A stretch of DNA of 64,000 bases from the NCBI RefSeq assembly GCF_001968815.1, contig NZ_MIEQ01000061.1, positions 124,001-188,000 of the forward strand, read 5' to 3'. The notes beneath the pieces were generated by a model. The model was given only the letters and a program-made list of their open reading frames with translations, had not been told where the DNA came from and did no database searches. Within the stretch, counting starts at the first letter, position 1. The number at the start of each line of letters is the position of its first letter. Of this stretch, positions 38,231 to 46,447 are shown piece by piece. Made by a program: the position numbers and the translations under genes. Source of the stretch: Motiliproteus sp. MSK22-1 (lineage in GTDB: Bacteria > Pseudomonadota > Gammaproteobacteria > Pseudomonadales > Balneatricaceae).

Positions 38231-38258
38231 TTATGGGGCCATGAAAATCGAATTCAAC
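38231..38258 (-). promoter_or_regulatory. Sigma-32 type heat-shock promoter of groESL
   Basis: On the minus strand GTTGAAT (-35) is followed after 13 bases by CCCCATAA (-10), close to the sigma-32 consensus CTTGAAA-N13-15-CCCCATNT. Transcription would begin about 125 bases before the groES start. Confidence 0.7.
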
Positions 38259-38343
38259 AGTTCCGGGTAAAAAAAAGTGAGATTAGAGTTACGATGAGTC
38301 GCTTTTGTTTACATCGTTACCCCTCAGGCATTAGAGAATACAC

Positions 38344-38841
38344 TTAGTCATCCCTTCGGTACTCCCCATCAATAGTACTTCCCGATTGGGAGTTAGGATT
38401 ATACTGATCCTGAAAACGCCCCCCACCCTGATGGTTTGCTTCTGAGAATGGCCCCTGGCTTGCGGAAAAATGAGAATGCTGCATTCCTGCCACAGTAAAA
38501 TGCTTCTGTAAACGGGCAACAAAGGCTCGGCGCGTCACAGGTATTAAACAACAGAAGCCGAAAAAATCAGTCACAAACCCAGGCGTCACCAATAAGGCTC
38601 CACCCACCGCCAGAATCAGCCCTTCAATCATTTCATGAGCCGGAATTTCACCACCATTCATTTTCGCACGAGCACGCATTAACGTTGACAGCCCTTGGTG
38701 ACGAAGCATATTGACACCCACAAAGGCAGACAATAAGACCAGACCAACGGTGTACCATACACCGATGATTTCCCCCACATTAATCAAAAGAACAATTTCA
38801 ATAATCGGTACGATCACAAAAATTAAAAAAAGAACTCGCAT
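38344..38841 (-). CDS. fxsA: FxsA-family inner-membrane protein
   Basis: 165 residues with AGGAG just before ATG 38841. Three hydrophobic stretches are visible (about 3-21, 25-43 and 72-95), the last containing LAVGGALLVTPGFVTDFFGF, the family signature. The cytoplasmic C terminus is polar. FxsA was named as the E. coli suppressor of F exclusion of phage T7; its normal role is unclear. It lies upstream of groESL on the same strand, as in several gammaproteobacteria, and has a 30-bp palindrome upstream. Confidence 0.9.
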   Translation of the reverse strand: MRVLFLIFVIVPIIEIVLLINVGEIIGVWYTVGLVLLSAFVGVNMLRHQGLSTLMRARAKMNGGEIPAHEMIEGLILAVGGALLVTPGFVTDFFGFCCLIPVTRRAFVARLQKHFTVAGMQHSHFSASQGPFSEANHQGGGRFQDQYNPNSQSGSTIDGEYRRDD

Positions 38842-38886
38842 TTAAGGCTCCTGTCACTTGTATCTTATCTCTATGGCTATAACATT

Positions 38887-38916
38887 CAGGGAACCTGCGA
38901 ATTCGCAGGTTCCCTG
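38887..38916. repeat. 30-bp perfect palindrome upstream of fxsA
   Basis: The left arm CAGGGAACCTGCGAA (38887-38901) is the exact reverse complement of the right arm TTCGCAGGTTCCCTG (38902-38916), with no spacer. It lies 46-75 bp upstream of the fxsA start. As RNA it would form a 13-bp stem with an AAUU loop. It is not followed by a T-run on either strand. Confidence 0.7.
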
Positions 38917-39005
38917 GCCACCTTCTACCTTCCAGTGTTGTTTTCCCCATTGTACCTTTAATGGCTGCGCTATCCTCGCTTTAAAAGGAACGTCTACGAC
39001 TTTTT

Positions 39006-39141
39006 GATGCTGCATTGCACCCAACATCCTATTGAAGATGCGTAAATATTGGGCTAGTCTGGCTTTTGCATTGCAACACAAAAAAACAGGATTCATATTT
39101 ACCTAGTCTTGAACTCAACCTGGTGGTGACAATGCAGCATC
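39006..39141. repeat. 12-bp inverted repeat pair with 112-bp interior
   Basis: GATGCTGCATTG at 39006-39017 and CAATGCAGCATC at 39130-39141 are perfect inverted copies. Each is followed or preceded by CATCCTATT (near 39027 and 39138). The arrangement recalls the ends of a short non-autonomous element, but no target duplication is visible. Confidence 0.35.
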
Positions 39142-39227
39142 CTATTAATGCTGACAAGCATCTGTATAAGTACTGATCAGCACCTTAAAAATCCGGGCAG
39201 AACGGGTTTTTTACATGAGGCAGTTAC

Positions 39228-39989
39228 ATGAACCTGCAAGATAAAGTGATCGTTATTACTGGAGGAGGCCAAGGACTAGGCCGAGCAATGGCCCTCCATT
39301 TAGCGGAGAAAGGCGCTAAACCAGCATTGATTGATATGAATCCACAAGCTTTGGATGAAACAGTGGGACTTTGTCTGGAAAAAGGAATAGAAGCACGAGC
39401 CTATGTCGCCAATATCACCAATGAAGAGGCCGTCGCCGAAGCGTTCGACAGTATCATCAATGACTTTGGCGCTATCCATGGACTGGTAAACAATGCCGGG
39501 GTCACCCGTGATGCTATGTTTATCAAAGCAAAAGACGGGGAAGTGACTAAACGCATGTCATTACAACAATGGCAGATGGTCATTGATGTCAATCTGACCG
39601 GTACCTTCTTATGCGGCAGGGAAGCAGCAACCAAGATGATTGAATCAGGCTCTGAGGGTGCAATCATCAACATATCAAGTATTTCCCGAGCAGGAAATAT
39701 AGGACAAACCAATTACAGCGCTTCCAAAGCAGGTGTCGTAGCATTAACCACAACCTGGGCAAAGGAGCTTGCACGCTATGGTATCCGCACAGGAGCTATT
39801 GCACCGGGCTTTATCGGCACGGAAATGGTTATGAGTATGAAACCTGAAGCTCTCGATATGATGACAAAAGGGATTCCAGCCAAACGAGTGGGAGAGCCCG
39901 ACGAAATTGCTCAGGCAGTAACCTTTATACTGGAAAATGACTACTTCAGTGGTCGAGTGATAGAAGTAGACGGAGCCCTTCGTTTATAG
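39228..39989 (+). CDS. Short-chain dehydrogenase/reductase, FabG-like
   Basis: 253 residues. Classical SDR motifs: the cofactor loop TGGGQGLGRAMAL (residues about 11-23), NNAG near residue 88, and the catalytic Ser-Tyr-Lys set in NISSISRAGNIGQTNYSASKAGV (Ser near 142, Tyr near 155, Lys near 159). The Asp after the second strand (LIDMN) suggests preference for NAD(H). A 3-oxoacyl-ACP or 3-ketoacyl-CoA reductase is the usual reading for such FabG-like paralogues, but substrate is not fixed by sequence. No fatty-acid genes are adjacent. Confidence 0.85.
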   Translation: MNLQDKVIVITGGGQGLGRAMALHLAEKGAKPALIDMNPQALDETVGLCLEKGIEARAYVANITNEEAVAEAFDSIINDFGAIHGLVNNAGVTRDAMFIKAKDGEVTKRMSLQQWQMVIDVNLTGTFLCGREAATKMIESGSEGAIINISSISRAGNIGQTNYSASKAGVVALTTTWAKELARYGIRTGAIAPGFIGTEMVMSMKPEALDMMTKGIPAKRVGEPDEIAQAVTFILENDYFSGRVIEVDGALRL

Positions 39990-40070
39990 CCATTATTTAT
40001 ATAGCAACAATGGCAATTAAAGATTGGCAGCTTAATCTATTAGCGGTCTGAGTTGCTAGTAAGTCGATCG

Positions 40071-40134
40071 AAAAGCCAGCGCAGGAAGCATTGCCACGGT
40101 AATGTCCAAATAAATTGCATCCTGGCTTTTTTTA
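40071..40134 (+). terminator. Structured terminator after the SDR gene
   Basis: AAAAGCCAG at 40071-40079 pairs with CTGGCTTTT at 40122-40130, followed by further T. The roughly 40-base interior has its own small hairpin (ATTGC-CACG-GTAAT at 40090-40103). It is larger than an ordinary terminator loop and could be the 3' end of a short RNA. Confidence 0.5.
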
Positions 40135-40170
40135 TTATTCCCTTCCAATTGTTTCTGTTACAGTCACAGC

Positions 40171-40497
40171 ATGAACACAGACTCTCCGGATATTGACGAA
40201 AAGCGTCGAATGATCTGGCAATCTTTAGCCGCAGTACCTGCCGGGAAAGTAGTCACCTATGGCCAACTGGCTCAGCTGGCAGGACTACCGGGTTACGCCC
40301 GATTCGTCGGAGCTACTTTGAAGCGACTTCCCAAAGATACGCAACTACCCTGGTTCAGGGTTATCAATGCCAGTGGCAAAATAAGCTTTCCCGAAGCCAG
40401 TGATGCCTACAAGCGGCAGCGCCAACGGTTACAGGAAGACGGCATTACGGTAAAGGATAATCGCGTCTCTTTAAAACACTACCAATGGTCTCCCTGA
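40171..40497 (+). CDS. Alkyltransferase-like protein (ATL, MGMT family)
   Basis: 108 residues with the MGMT C-terminal DNA-binding fold: VPAGKVVTYGQLAQLAGLPGYARFVGATLKRLP, then PWFRVINASGKISFP. In true methyltransferases the active site reads PCHRV; here the cysteine is replaced by Trp, the mark of ATL proteins, which bind O6-alkylguanine without repairing it and recruit nucleotide excision repair. The residue after Trp is Phe rather than the usual His. It is monocistronic. Confidence 0.85.
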   Translation: MNTDSPDIDEKRRMIWQSLAAVPAGKVVTYGQLAQLAGLPGYARFVGATLKRLPKDTQLPWFRVINASGKISFPEASDAYKRQRQRLQEDGITVKDNRVSLKHYQWSP

Positions 40498-40518
40498 TGA
40501 ATCAACAACAGGCTTAAA

Positions 40519-40737
40519 CTAATCAGCACCAACACCGGACAGCAACATCAGTTCTTTCAGCGTTTCCACCAGATCCTGAGTCGGAGATTGCAGCTCAGCC
40601 ACATCAAGCTGTCCCGACTCTATTAACTCCCTTACTGTAACAGCATTCCAGTCAACCAGGACCTGCCCTGTCCGCTCACTCGTAACTTTTAGCTGCGGGT
40701 CTCCCCTTTCCAGCCATGCATCAATAACATAACTCAT
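40519..40737 (-). CDS. Small conserved-looking cytoplasmic protein of unknown function
   Basis: 72 residues from ATG at 40737, with AAGGAG nine bases upstream; the frame extends ten codons earlier without a site. It starts MSYVIDAWLERGDPQLKV and is acidic and hydrophilic with no membrane segment. I do not recognise a named family. It converges with the ATL gene, whose stop is 21 bp away. Confidence 0.6.
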   Translation of the reverse strand: MSYVIDAWLERGDPQLKVTSERTGQVLVDWNAVTVRELIESGQLDVAELQSPTQDLVETLKELMLLSGVGAD

Positions 40738-40887
40738 CAGCACACTCTCCTTGCCAGTTGAAAACACGGAACACCCAGCATGGATTTAAACAGAGCACTC
40801 CGAAAGCAAGGCATTACGAGATGGTGAGAGCAATACTAATAACACCTACACGCAAATGCAAGTAATTATCATTTAGATTTATATTTT

Positions 40888-42156
40888 TTAAGAAGAGATC
40901 CTGCAAGCTGCTTGCGATTCTTTTTCCTGGCATCCTCCATTCCAGGGAGCAACCCAGAACAACATAATCATTCCAGGTACTGCGATAAGCGCACAAATCA
41001 GGAAAAATTGGGTATACCCCATCGACTCAATCAAAAAACCGGTACTGGCATTGGCAAAGGTCCTTGGGATACTGGCTAAGCTGGTAAAGAGCGCCAACTG
41101 TGTGGCAGTGAATCGCTTATCAGATAAACGAGCTATAAAGGCAACAAAGGCAGCAGTCCCTAATCCAACTCCAAAATATTCAAAGGCGACAACGGCAAAC
41201 AGTGCTGAGAGGTTGTTTCCGATCTCTGCCAATGCAGCAAAGCCAAGAATAGAAATGACCTGAACGACACCAAAAATCCACAGGGATCGATTAATACCGA
41301 GCTTTATCATGGCAACGCCGCCCACCAGCCCACCAACAATAGAAGCCCCCAGAGAAGCCCCTTTTGCCACGGTTCCTATCTCTGTTTTAGTAAACCCCAA
41401 GTCCAGATAGAAAGGAGTCGACAGCGCAGTAGCCATGCTGTCTCCCAGCTTATACAAAAGGATAAAGGCTAAGGCAGCCGCCGCCTGTTGGACCGTACCT
41501 CGATTAAAAAACTCGCGGAACGGCTCGACTACCGCATCTCGCAGAGTCAATGGTGTAGATTCAGTTTGCGGTTCCGTCACCCTCAGACTGGTCAAAATTC
41601 CAACTAACATAAAGGCAGCAACAACCAAGTGAACCGTTTCCCAGGGTAATTGATCTGCCAAAATCAATGCCAGAGAGCCAGGAACCAGACTGGAAAACCG
41701 GTAGGCATTAACAAACATCGAGTTGCCCAGGCCTAGTTCCTTATCGGGCAAAATTTCCCGACGATAGGCATCCAGAACAATATCTTGAGTAGCGCTAAAA
41801 AGAGCCACAGCAAAAACGACATACGCTACTGAACTGATTGACTCGGTTGGATTGAATATTGAAAAAGCAGCGATTGAGAGGAAGAGGCCCATTTGAGTAA
41901 TCAGCATCCAGCCTCGACGACGACCAAACAACGGCGGCACATAACGATCCACGACTGGAGACCAAAAAAACTTCCAGGTATAGGGAAAAGCAACCAGTGA
42001 AAATAATCCGATCGTTTCAAGGCTGACTCCCTCATCCCTGAGCCAGGCCGGTATCAACTGATAAAGGATGTACAATGGCAAACCAGACGAAAAACCCGTC
42101 AATATACAGATCAGCATACGTCGGTTAAATATCGCTTCTTTAAATCCTTGATCCAA
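40888..42156 (-). CDS. ampG: AmpG-family MFS permease (muropeptide transporter type)
   Basis: 422 residues with about 12 transmembrane helices. The N terminus (FNRRMLICILTGFSSGLPLYIL, LFSLVAFPYTWKFFWSPVVDRY) and GRRRGWMLITQ loop are typical of AmpG, which imports anhydro-muropeptides for cell-wall recycling. Start is TTG at 42156 with GGAG nine bases before it; an ATG 13 codons later is weaker. It lies 41 bp downstream of yajQ on the same strand. Other AmpG-like permeases carry different cargo, so substrate is likely but not certain. Confidence 0.85.
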   Translation of the reverse strand: MDQGFKEAIFNRRMLICILTGFSSGLPLYILYQLIPAWLRDEGVSLETIGLFSLVAFPYTWKFFWSPVVDRYVPPLFGRRRGWMLITQMGLFLSIAAFSIFNPTESISSVAYVVFAVALFSATQDIVLDAYRREILPDKELGLGNSMFVNAYRFSSLVPGSLALILADQLPWETVHLVVAAFMLVGILTSLRVTEPQTESTPLTLRDAVVEPFREFFNRGTVQQAAAALAFILLYKLGDSMATALSTPFYLDLGFTKTEIGTVAKGASLGASIVGGLVGGVAMIKLGINRSLWIFGVVQVISILGFAALAEIGNNLSALFAVVAFEYFGVGLGTAAFVAFIARLSDKRFTATQLALFTSLASIPRTFANASTGFLIESMGYTQFFLICALIAVPGMIMLFWVAPWNGGCQEKESQAACRISS

Positions 42157-42197
42157 TTCAACAGGCTCCGTTTAATGGGTCGCTTAAGGGATGTTTA

Positions 42198-42680
42198 TCA
42201 ATCACGAAAGTTAGTAAACTGCAGTGGTAAATCGATATCAGATTCCCGCAGCATCGCCATCACAGATTGCAGGTCATCACGTTTTTTGCCGGCAACCCTT
42301 ACCTGATCCCCCTGAATGGCTGTCTGGACTTTAAGCTTCTTCTCTTTAACCATTTTGATGATTTTCTTCGCATTAGGCTGGTCCAACCCCTGCTTAAGCG
42401 TAATGACCTGACGCGCTTTGACACCACTGAGGTCAGCAGGTGCCACGTCGAGACATTTAACATCTATCTTTCGGCTAACCAGCTTACCCTTCAAAATATC
42501 AATCATCTGCTGGAGTTGAAAATCAACATCAGCAGTTAAACTAATCTCAGATCCATTTAATTCGAAGGAAGCAACGACTCCCTTAAAATCAAATCGAGTA
42601 GAAAGTTCTCTTTTCGCCTGGTCAACCGCATTCGTAACTTCATGCATGTCAAGCTCAGAAACAATATCAAACGATGGCAT
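42198..42680 (-). CDS. yajQ: YajQ-family nucleotide/cyclic di-GMP-binding protein
   Basis: 160 residues. It matches the family over its whole length: MPSFDIVSELDMHEVTNAVDQAKRELSTRFDFKG at the start, VITLKQGLDQPNAKKIIKMVK in the middle, and VRVAGKKRDDLQSVMAMLR near the end. Two ferredoxin-like domains bind nucleotides; some members bind cyclic di-GMP and act as transcription cofactors. In view of the cyclases in the window that role is possible here. It precedes ampG on the same strand. Confidence 0.93.
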   Translation of the reverse strand: MPSFDIVSELDMHEVTNAVDQAKRELSTRFDFKGVVASFELNGSEISLTADVDFQLQQMIDILKGKLVSRKIDVKCLDVAPADLSGVKARQVITLKQGLDQPNAKKIIKMVKEKKLKVQTAIQGDQVRVAGKKRDDLQSVMAMLRESDIDLPLQFTNFRD

Positions 42681-42892
42681 CTAAAAACCCTCCTTCGGGA
42701 CGCTGCGGCCGATAACACTGCTAAATGATGAAACACCTTTGGGCGCAACTAGTGGTAAAATACGCAATAATAGATTGGTCGGGCGATTCTATACCAGTTC
42801 TGCCCCCCATTTCATCTGCCCGGAAAATTGAGTGGCAGCCCGTTTACCCGTTGCCATTCCACGGACACTGATTTCTGAAGTTGATACCTGTT

Positions 42893-43897
42893 ATGACTAG
42901 CCCTGATTCTGAATCTTCTGACACACATACAGCTGATGTCAGCGCCCCTGATCACCTTTCGGTTGAAAAAACCAGCTGGCACATACTAGGCGCCGGAGCC
43001 ATCGGAACACTGTGGGCTAATTACCTGATGCGCAATGAAGTGCCGGTTACTCTGCTTTGTCGCACGGCGGAGCAACTGGATTCCTTTTGGGACAATCCCT
43101 TTCTAACACTTATCAGCGAAAGTCGACGCCACAAGTATCAACCTGATACCGAACATATTGAAGTAGAAACGCCTATTAGTCACTTGCTGGTGACTACTAA
43201 AAGTTACGATTGCGGGGACGCGATTGACAGCGTCTCCCATCGCATTGATCAGAATACCGTAGTGGTTATTCTTCAAAACGGAATGGGGCCACAGCAGGAA
43301 ACGGCAAAACGTTTTCCAAACACCGCTATCTATGCAGGAACCACCACTGAAGGTGCCTACAGAACGGGCCCGCAGCAGGTTGTCCACGCAGGTAAAGGAT
43401 ATAGCTGGTTTGGACCCATTAATGAAAAAGCCCAGCAACTGGGACAAGCTCCTGTTTCAGCATTACTGAACCTTGAACTGGACAGTCATTTTGATCCTGC
43501 AATTGAAATCCGGCTATGGCAAAAACTGGCTATCAATTGTGCCATCAATGGCTTAACTGCTGTGCATGATTGCAACAATGGGGAGCTGGCAACAAACCCT
43601 CGATTGCATCAGCAAATGATTAAGCTTTGTGATGAGTTTGAAATCGTCGCCCGCCAGCTGACGCTGCCGTTTAATCAGCCTCTATTTGATAAACCCATCA
43701 TAGAAGCGGCAACAGCCGTTGCCCAGGCAACCAGCAGCAATTTTTCTTCGATGCTTCAAGATATTCGTCATCAGCGAAAAACTGAAATCGACTTTATTAA
43801 CGGTTTTATTTGTAAAAAAGCAGCAGAACTGAATATTGAAGTACCCCACAACCAGAGACTTCTTAAACAGGTTCATGAACTTAATACAGCGCTCTAG
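42893..43897 (+). CDS. panE: 2-dehydropantoate 2-reductase (ketopantoate reductase)
   Basis: 334 residues from ATG at 42893; an upstream TTG adds four codons. The N-terminal Rossmann loop is HILGAGAIGTLWANYL (about 31-46), after an unusual polar 30-residue lead. Later motifs are VTTKSYD, ILQNGMG (about 128), and the catalytic-domain WQKLAINCAINGLTAVHDCNNG (Lys and Asn near 208-215). Ser/Asp region SSMLQDIRHQRKTEIDFINGFI is conserved. It reduces ketopantoate with NADPH in pantothenate and CoA synthesis. No other pan gene is adjacent. Confidence 0.92.
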   Translation: MTSPDSESSDTHTADVSAPDHLSVEKTSWHILGAGAIGTLWANYLMRNEVPVTLLCRTAEQLDSFWDNPFLTLISESRRHKYQPDTEHIEVETPISHLLVTTKSYDCGDAIDSVSHRIDQNTVVVILQNGMGPQQETAKRFPNTAIYAGTTTEGAYRTGPQQVVHAGKGYSWFGPINEKAQQLGQAPVSALLNLELDSHFDPAIEIRLWQKLAINCAINGLTAVHDCNNGELATNPRLHQQMIKLCDEFEIVARQLTLPFNQPLFDKPIIEAATAVAQATSSNFSSMLQDIRHQRKTEIDFINGFICKKAAELNIEVPHNQRLLKQVHELNTAL

Positions 43898-44088
43898 AAC
43901 AAAGGGCTGTACTCTTCAAAACGGAAGAAAATCACTGCCAAATAAATTTCACTTCTCCTGCTCTACCTTTTTCCTGCTCTAATAGAGATCAGAAACAAGT
44001 ATAACCCTGCACAACAACCTACAAATAGGCTATTGTTCGCCCTTTGTAAGACTCAAGGTTAAGCTCAAAATAACCACACAGGATTGAA

Positions 44089-44652
44089 ATGATGGGAAAC
44101 CGGCTTTCAAAGATTTATACCCGTACAGGTGACAGTGGCACCACAGGGCTGGGCGACGGCTCGAGAATTGACAAAGATGACTGCAGAATTGAGACAATCG
44201 GCGATATTGACGAATTAAACAGCTGCGTTGGCCTGTTAATTTGCGAGTTGGAAGACAAGGACTGTCTGCGTTCTTCATTGGAGGAGGTCCAGCAAAACCT
44301 GTTCAACCTGGGTGGTGAACTATCCGTCCCCGGTTATGAATTAATTTTGGACCAGCATATTGCTGATTTGGAAGCATTGTTGGATGAACAAAATCAAACC
44401 TTACCACCATTAAAGGACTTTATACTCCCTGGCGGTAACCGAGCTGCGTCAGTCTGCCATCTGGCGCGGAGCGTTTGTCGACGCGCTGAGCGCCGTCTGG
44501 TATCACTGTCCAAACAAACAGAAGTAAGGCCTCAGGGGCAATCTTATTTGAATCGATTATCTGATCTGTTATTTGTCTTCGCCCGCATCATTGCGAGACA
44601 AAATGGTGGCTCAGAAGTGCTCTGGCGCCACCGCAGTGAAAATAAATCCTGA
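44089..44652 (+). CDS. Cob(I)alamin adenosyltransferase, PduO type
   Basis: 187 residues; ATG at 44089 or the next codon at 44092. It has KIYTRTGDSGTTGLGDGSRIDKDD at the N terminus, the ATP-binding motif of PduO-type enzymes, and the C-terminal VCRRAERRLVSLS segment with the conserved Arg. It transfers the adenosyl group from ATP to cobalamin. It is convergent with cobS on the other strand, so a small cobalamin group lies here. Confidence 0.92.
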   Translation: MMGNRLSKIYTRTGDSGTTGLGDGSRIDKDDCRIETIGDIDELNSCVGLLICELEDKDCLRSSLEEVQQNLFNLGGELSVPGYELILDQHIADLEALLDEQNQTLPPLKDFILPGGNRAASVCHLARSVCRRAERRLVSLSKQTEVRPQGQSYLNRLSDLLFVFARIIARQNGGSEVLWRHRSENKS

Positions 44653-44710
44653 GGGAACAGATCCTGAGGCTTAGCATTTGGCAGCCACTCCCCACTAAGT
44701 GTCCATCCTG

Positions 44711-45478
44711 TTAAATGATCACAGCCATCAAAACAGCCATCTCGATCACTTCAACCAGGGCGCCGGCGGTATCACCTGTGGTCCCGCCGATTCGTCTTAT
44801 CATCAGATGCCGCAGGGCAATGAAAAACAGCAAGGTCAATAACAGGACCTGAAAACCAATTTCACCCAGTAGCATAAGACTGACTGAAAGAATAACCAGC
44901 AAACAGGTACATGCACCCACTGACAAGTGCTGAGTTAAAATTTCTCCCAGTCCCCCTTCCCGAACATAGCGAGTCGTCAGGAACAACAGCAACAAAGTTC
45001 CTCGGGCCACGACAGGAGCCAGAACCAACCCTATAGGATACGATTTAATCAGGTTCTCAATAGCTGCATATTTAATCAACAGTAATAACACCAGTAAAGT
45101 CACCGCTGCCGGGCCGCAGGTCGGGTCTTTCATTAGCGCTAATGTTCTCTCTTTGCTGCCGAGACCACCAACCCAGGCATCAGCGCTGTCTGCCAGACCA
45201 TCCAGGTGCAGCCCACCCGTCAACAGGCACCAGACGGCCAATAAAAGTGCCGCTTGAATGCCCCATTGATCTGGCCATAACCAATTGAAGACAACTTGCA
45301 TCATCCAAATCAGCCCCCCCATCACCACTCCGACCAGCGGGTAATAGAGTATCGATTTACCGACAATGGAATTATCTACCACACCGATATTCGGCATCGG
45401 AATACGGGTCATAAATTGCATCGCGATGATTATCGGCTGCAGCCAGACAGGACAGCTCAGCGCTTTATGATCGGTCAT
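44711..45478 (-). CDS. cobS: Adenosylcobinamide-GDP ribazoletransferase (CobS/CobV)
   Basis: 255 residues, integral membrane, about six helices. Conserved stretches include QFMTRIPMP at the start, LLTGGLHLDGLADSADAW with the metal-binding aspartates (near 90-105), and DPTCGPAAVTLLV. It joins adenosylcobinamide-GDP to alpha-ribazole at the inner membrane in the last steps of B12 synthesis. Its start overlaps the end of the histidine phosphatase gene by 14 bp, so the two are coupled. Confidence 0.93.
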   Translation of the reverse strand: MTDHKALSCPVWLQPIIIAMQFMTRIPMPNIGVVDNSIVGKSILYYPLVGVVMGGLIWMMQVVFNWLWPDQWGIQAALLLAVWCLLTGGLHLDGLADSADAWVGGLGSKERTLALMKDPTCGPAAVTLLVLLLLIKYAAIENLIKSYPIGLVLAPVVARGTLLLLFLTTRYVREGGLGEILTQHLSVGACTCLLVILSVSLMLLGEIGFQVLLLTLLFFIALRHLMIRRIGGTTGDTAGALVEVIEMAVLMAVII

Positions 45479-46094
45479 AGTTGACTATCTCGCTCAAACG
45501 GTTAGTAAAAACAACCTCCGACACAAGCGGACCTTCCGATTGCTGCTGGTAAAGTTCGATTCTAGACAGGCTACCGTATGCAACGCTAATTTGTCGCATC
45601 GCCTGTAATGGCATTTGCAGCAGATAACTGAGCAGAATTCGAATAACACCGCCATGACTAACCCATAAGATTCGCTGGCCATCAAGTTGCCGGTGCAAGT
45701 CATATAGCAGACGTACAACACGATCACGCATTGTCCGTAAGGGCTCTGCACCCGGAGGAGTATTAACCTCAGGGTCCTGCCAAAAGGCTAATACCGCTGA
45801 TTGCTGTTGCTGCCAAACTTCAGCAGTGCCCTGGCCATCCCATTCACCAAAGTCCAATTCAATCAATCTTTCATCAACGACTAATGGTCGCTGAAGCCTT
45901 TCAGACAACTCCTGTGCAAAGCCCTGACAACGCTGTAATGGAGAGCTGTATATGAGATCCCAGCTGCCACCTTCAACAGCTTTTAACATCTGTGTCCTGC
46001 CCTCAGGACTTAAGGGAGAATCGGTGCGTCCACGGTATATATCACCATCTTCACATATACCATGCCGCAACATATCAATACGAGTGGGAATCAT
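45465..46094 (-). CDS. cobC: Histidine phosphatase, alpha-ribazole phosphatase type
   Basis: 209 residues from ATG at 46094 (MIPTRIDMLRHG); the frame runs 52 codons further upstream but without family similarity. The phosphohistidine loop DMLRHGICE (His near residue 10), YSSPLQRC, LIELDFGEWDG and the second catalytic His in WVSHGGVIR mark the family. Overlap with cobS supports alpha-ribazole phosphatase. cobU and cobT are not in the window. Confidence 0.85.
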   Translation of the reverse strand: MIPTRIDMLRHGICEDGDIYRGRTDSPLSPEGRTQMLKAVEGGSWDLIYSSPLQRCQGFAQELSERLQRPLVVDERLIELDFGEWDGQGTAEVWQQQQSAVLAFWQDPEVNTPPGAEPLRTMRDRVVRLLYDLHRQLDGQRILWVSHGGVIRILLSYLLQMPLQAMRQISVAYGSLSRIELYQQQSEGPLVSEVVFTNRLSEIVNYDRS

Positions 46095-46447
46095 ACCAGG
46101 GTCTCTTTTCGCCAGAACAAATCCGACAGATACTATATTGAACAACAGTCTTTTGAAAACCCCTTCCTTTTCGAGTATCTTGACGGCTATTGTTTGATGC
46201 CCCGTCAGGAGAGACCTCCTGACATGGATATTTCCAAAATCGCTGTACACAGTTTCTCTTTTTTATTTCGAGAGGGGAAGCCACTCTAATATGGCAAGTA
46301 CAACTCTTATATAGAGCAGTACATTTTTATTAGAAACGATAAGTGTCGGTACGATTTGGGCACACTCGCTGAAGCCATAGACATTCGGGATCACTCTCTT
46401 AAGTCTTAAATTTCAGCTATTTGTTAACCAATGTTTGAGGAATACCT
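46095..46447. other. Divergent region between cobC and zapG
   Basis: 353 bp. A hairpin with 8-bp arms, GTCAGGAG at 46204-46211 and CTCCTGAC at 46216-46223, lies about 110 bp upstream of cobC on the minus strand. I looked for cobalamin riboswitch boxes and found none. No other gene is supported. Confidence 0.45.

Larger units (their letters stand above)
38842..39227. other. Divergent intergenic region between fxsA and the SDR gene
   Basis: 386 bp with two inverted structures: a 30-bp perfect palindrome at 38887-38916 and a 12-bp inverted pair at 39006-39017 and 39130-39141. The 9-mer TGCATTGCA occurs twice, near 39011 and 39067. No gene is accepted here. Confidence 0.5.

Noticed and set aside
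38854-39096. An 80-codon minus-strand frame upstream of fxsA
   Set aside because: It contains the 30-bp palindrome, has no ribosome binding site and no recognisable family; it is most likely a chance frame in an intergenic region.
46095-46447. Cobalamin riboswitch upstream of cobC
   Set aside because: No conserved GCCACTG box or B12 box was seen on the minus strand; only an 8-bp hairpin is present.
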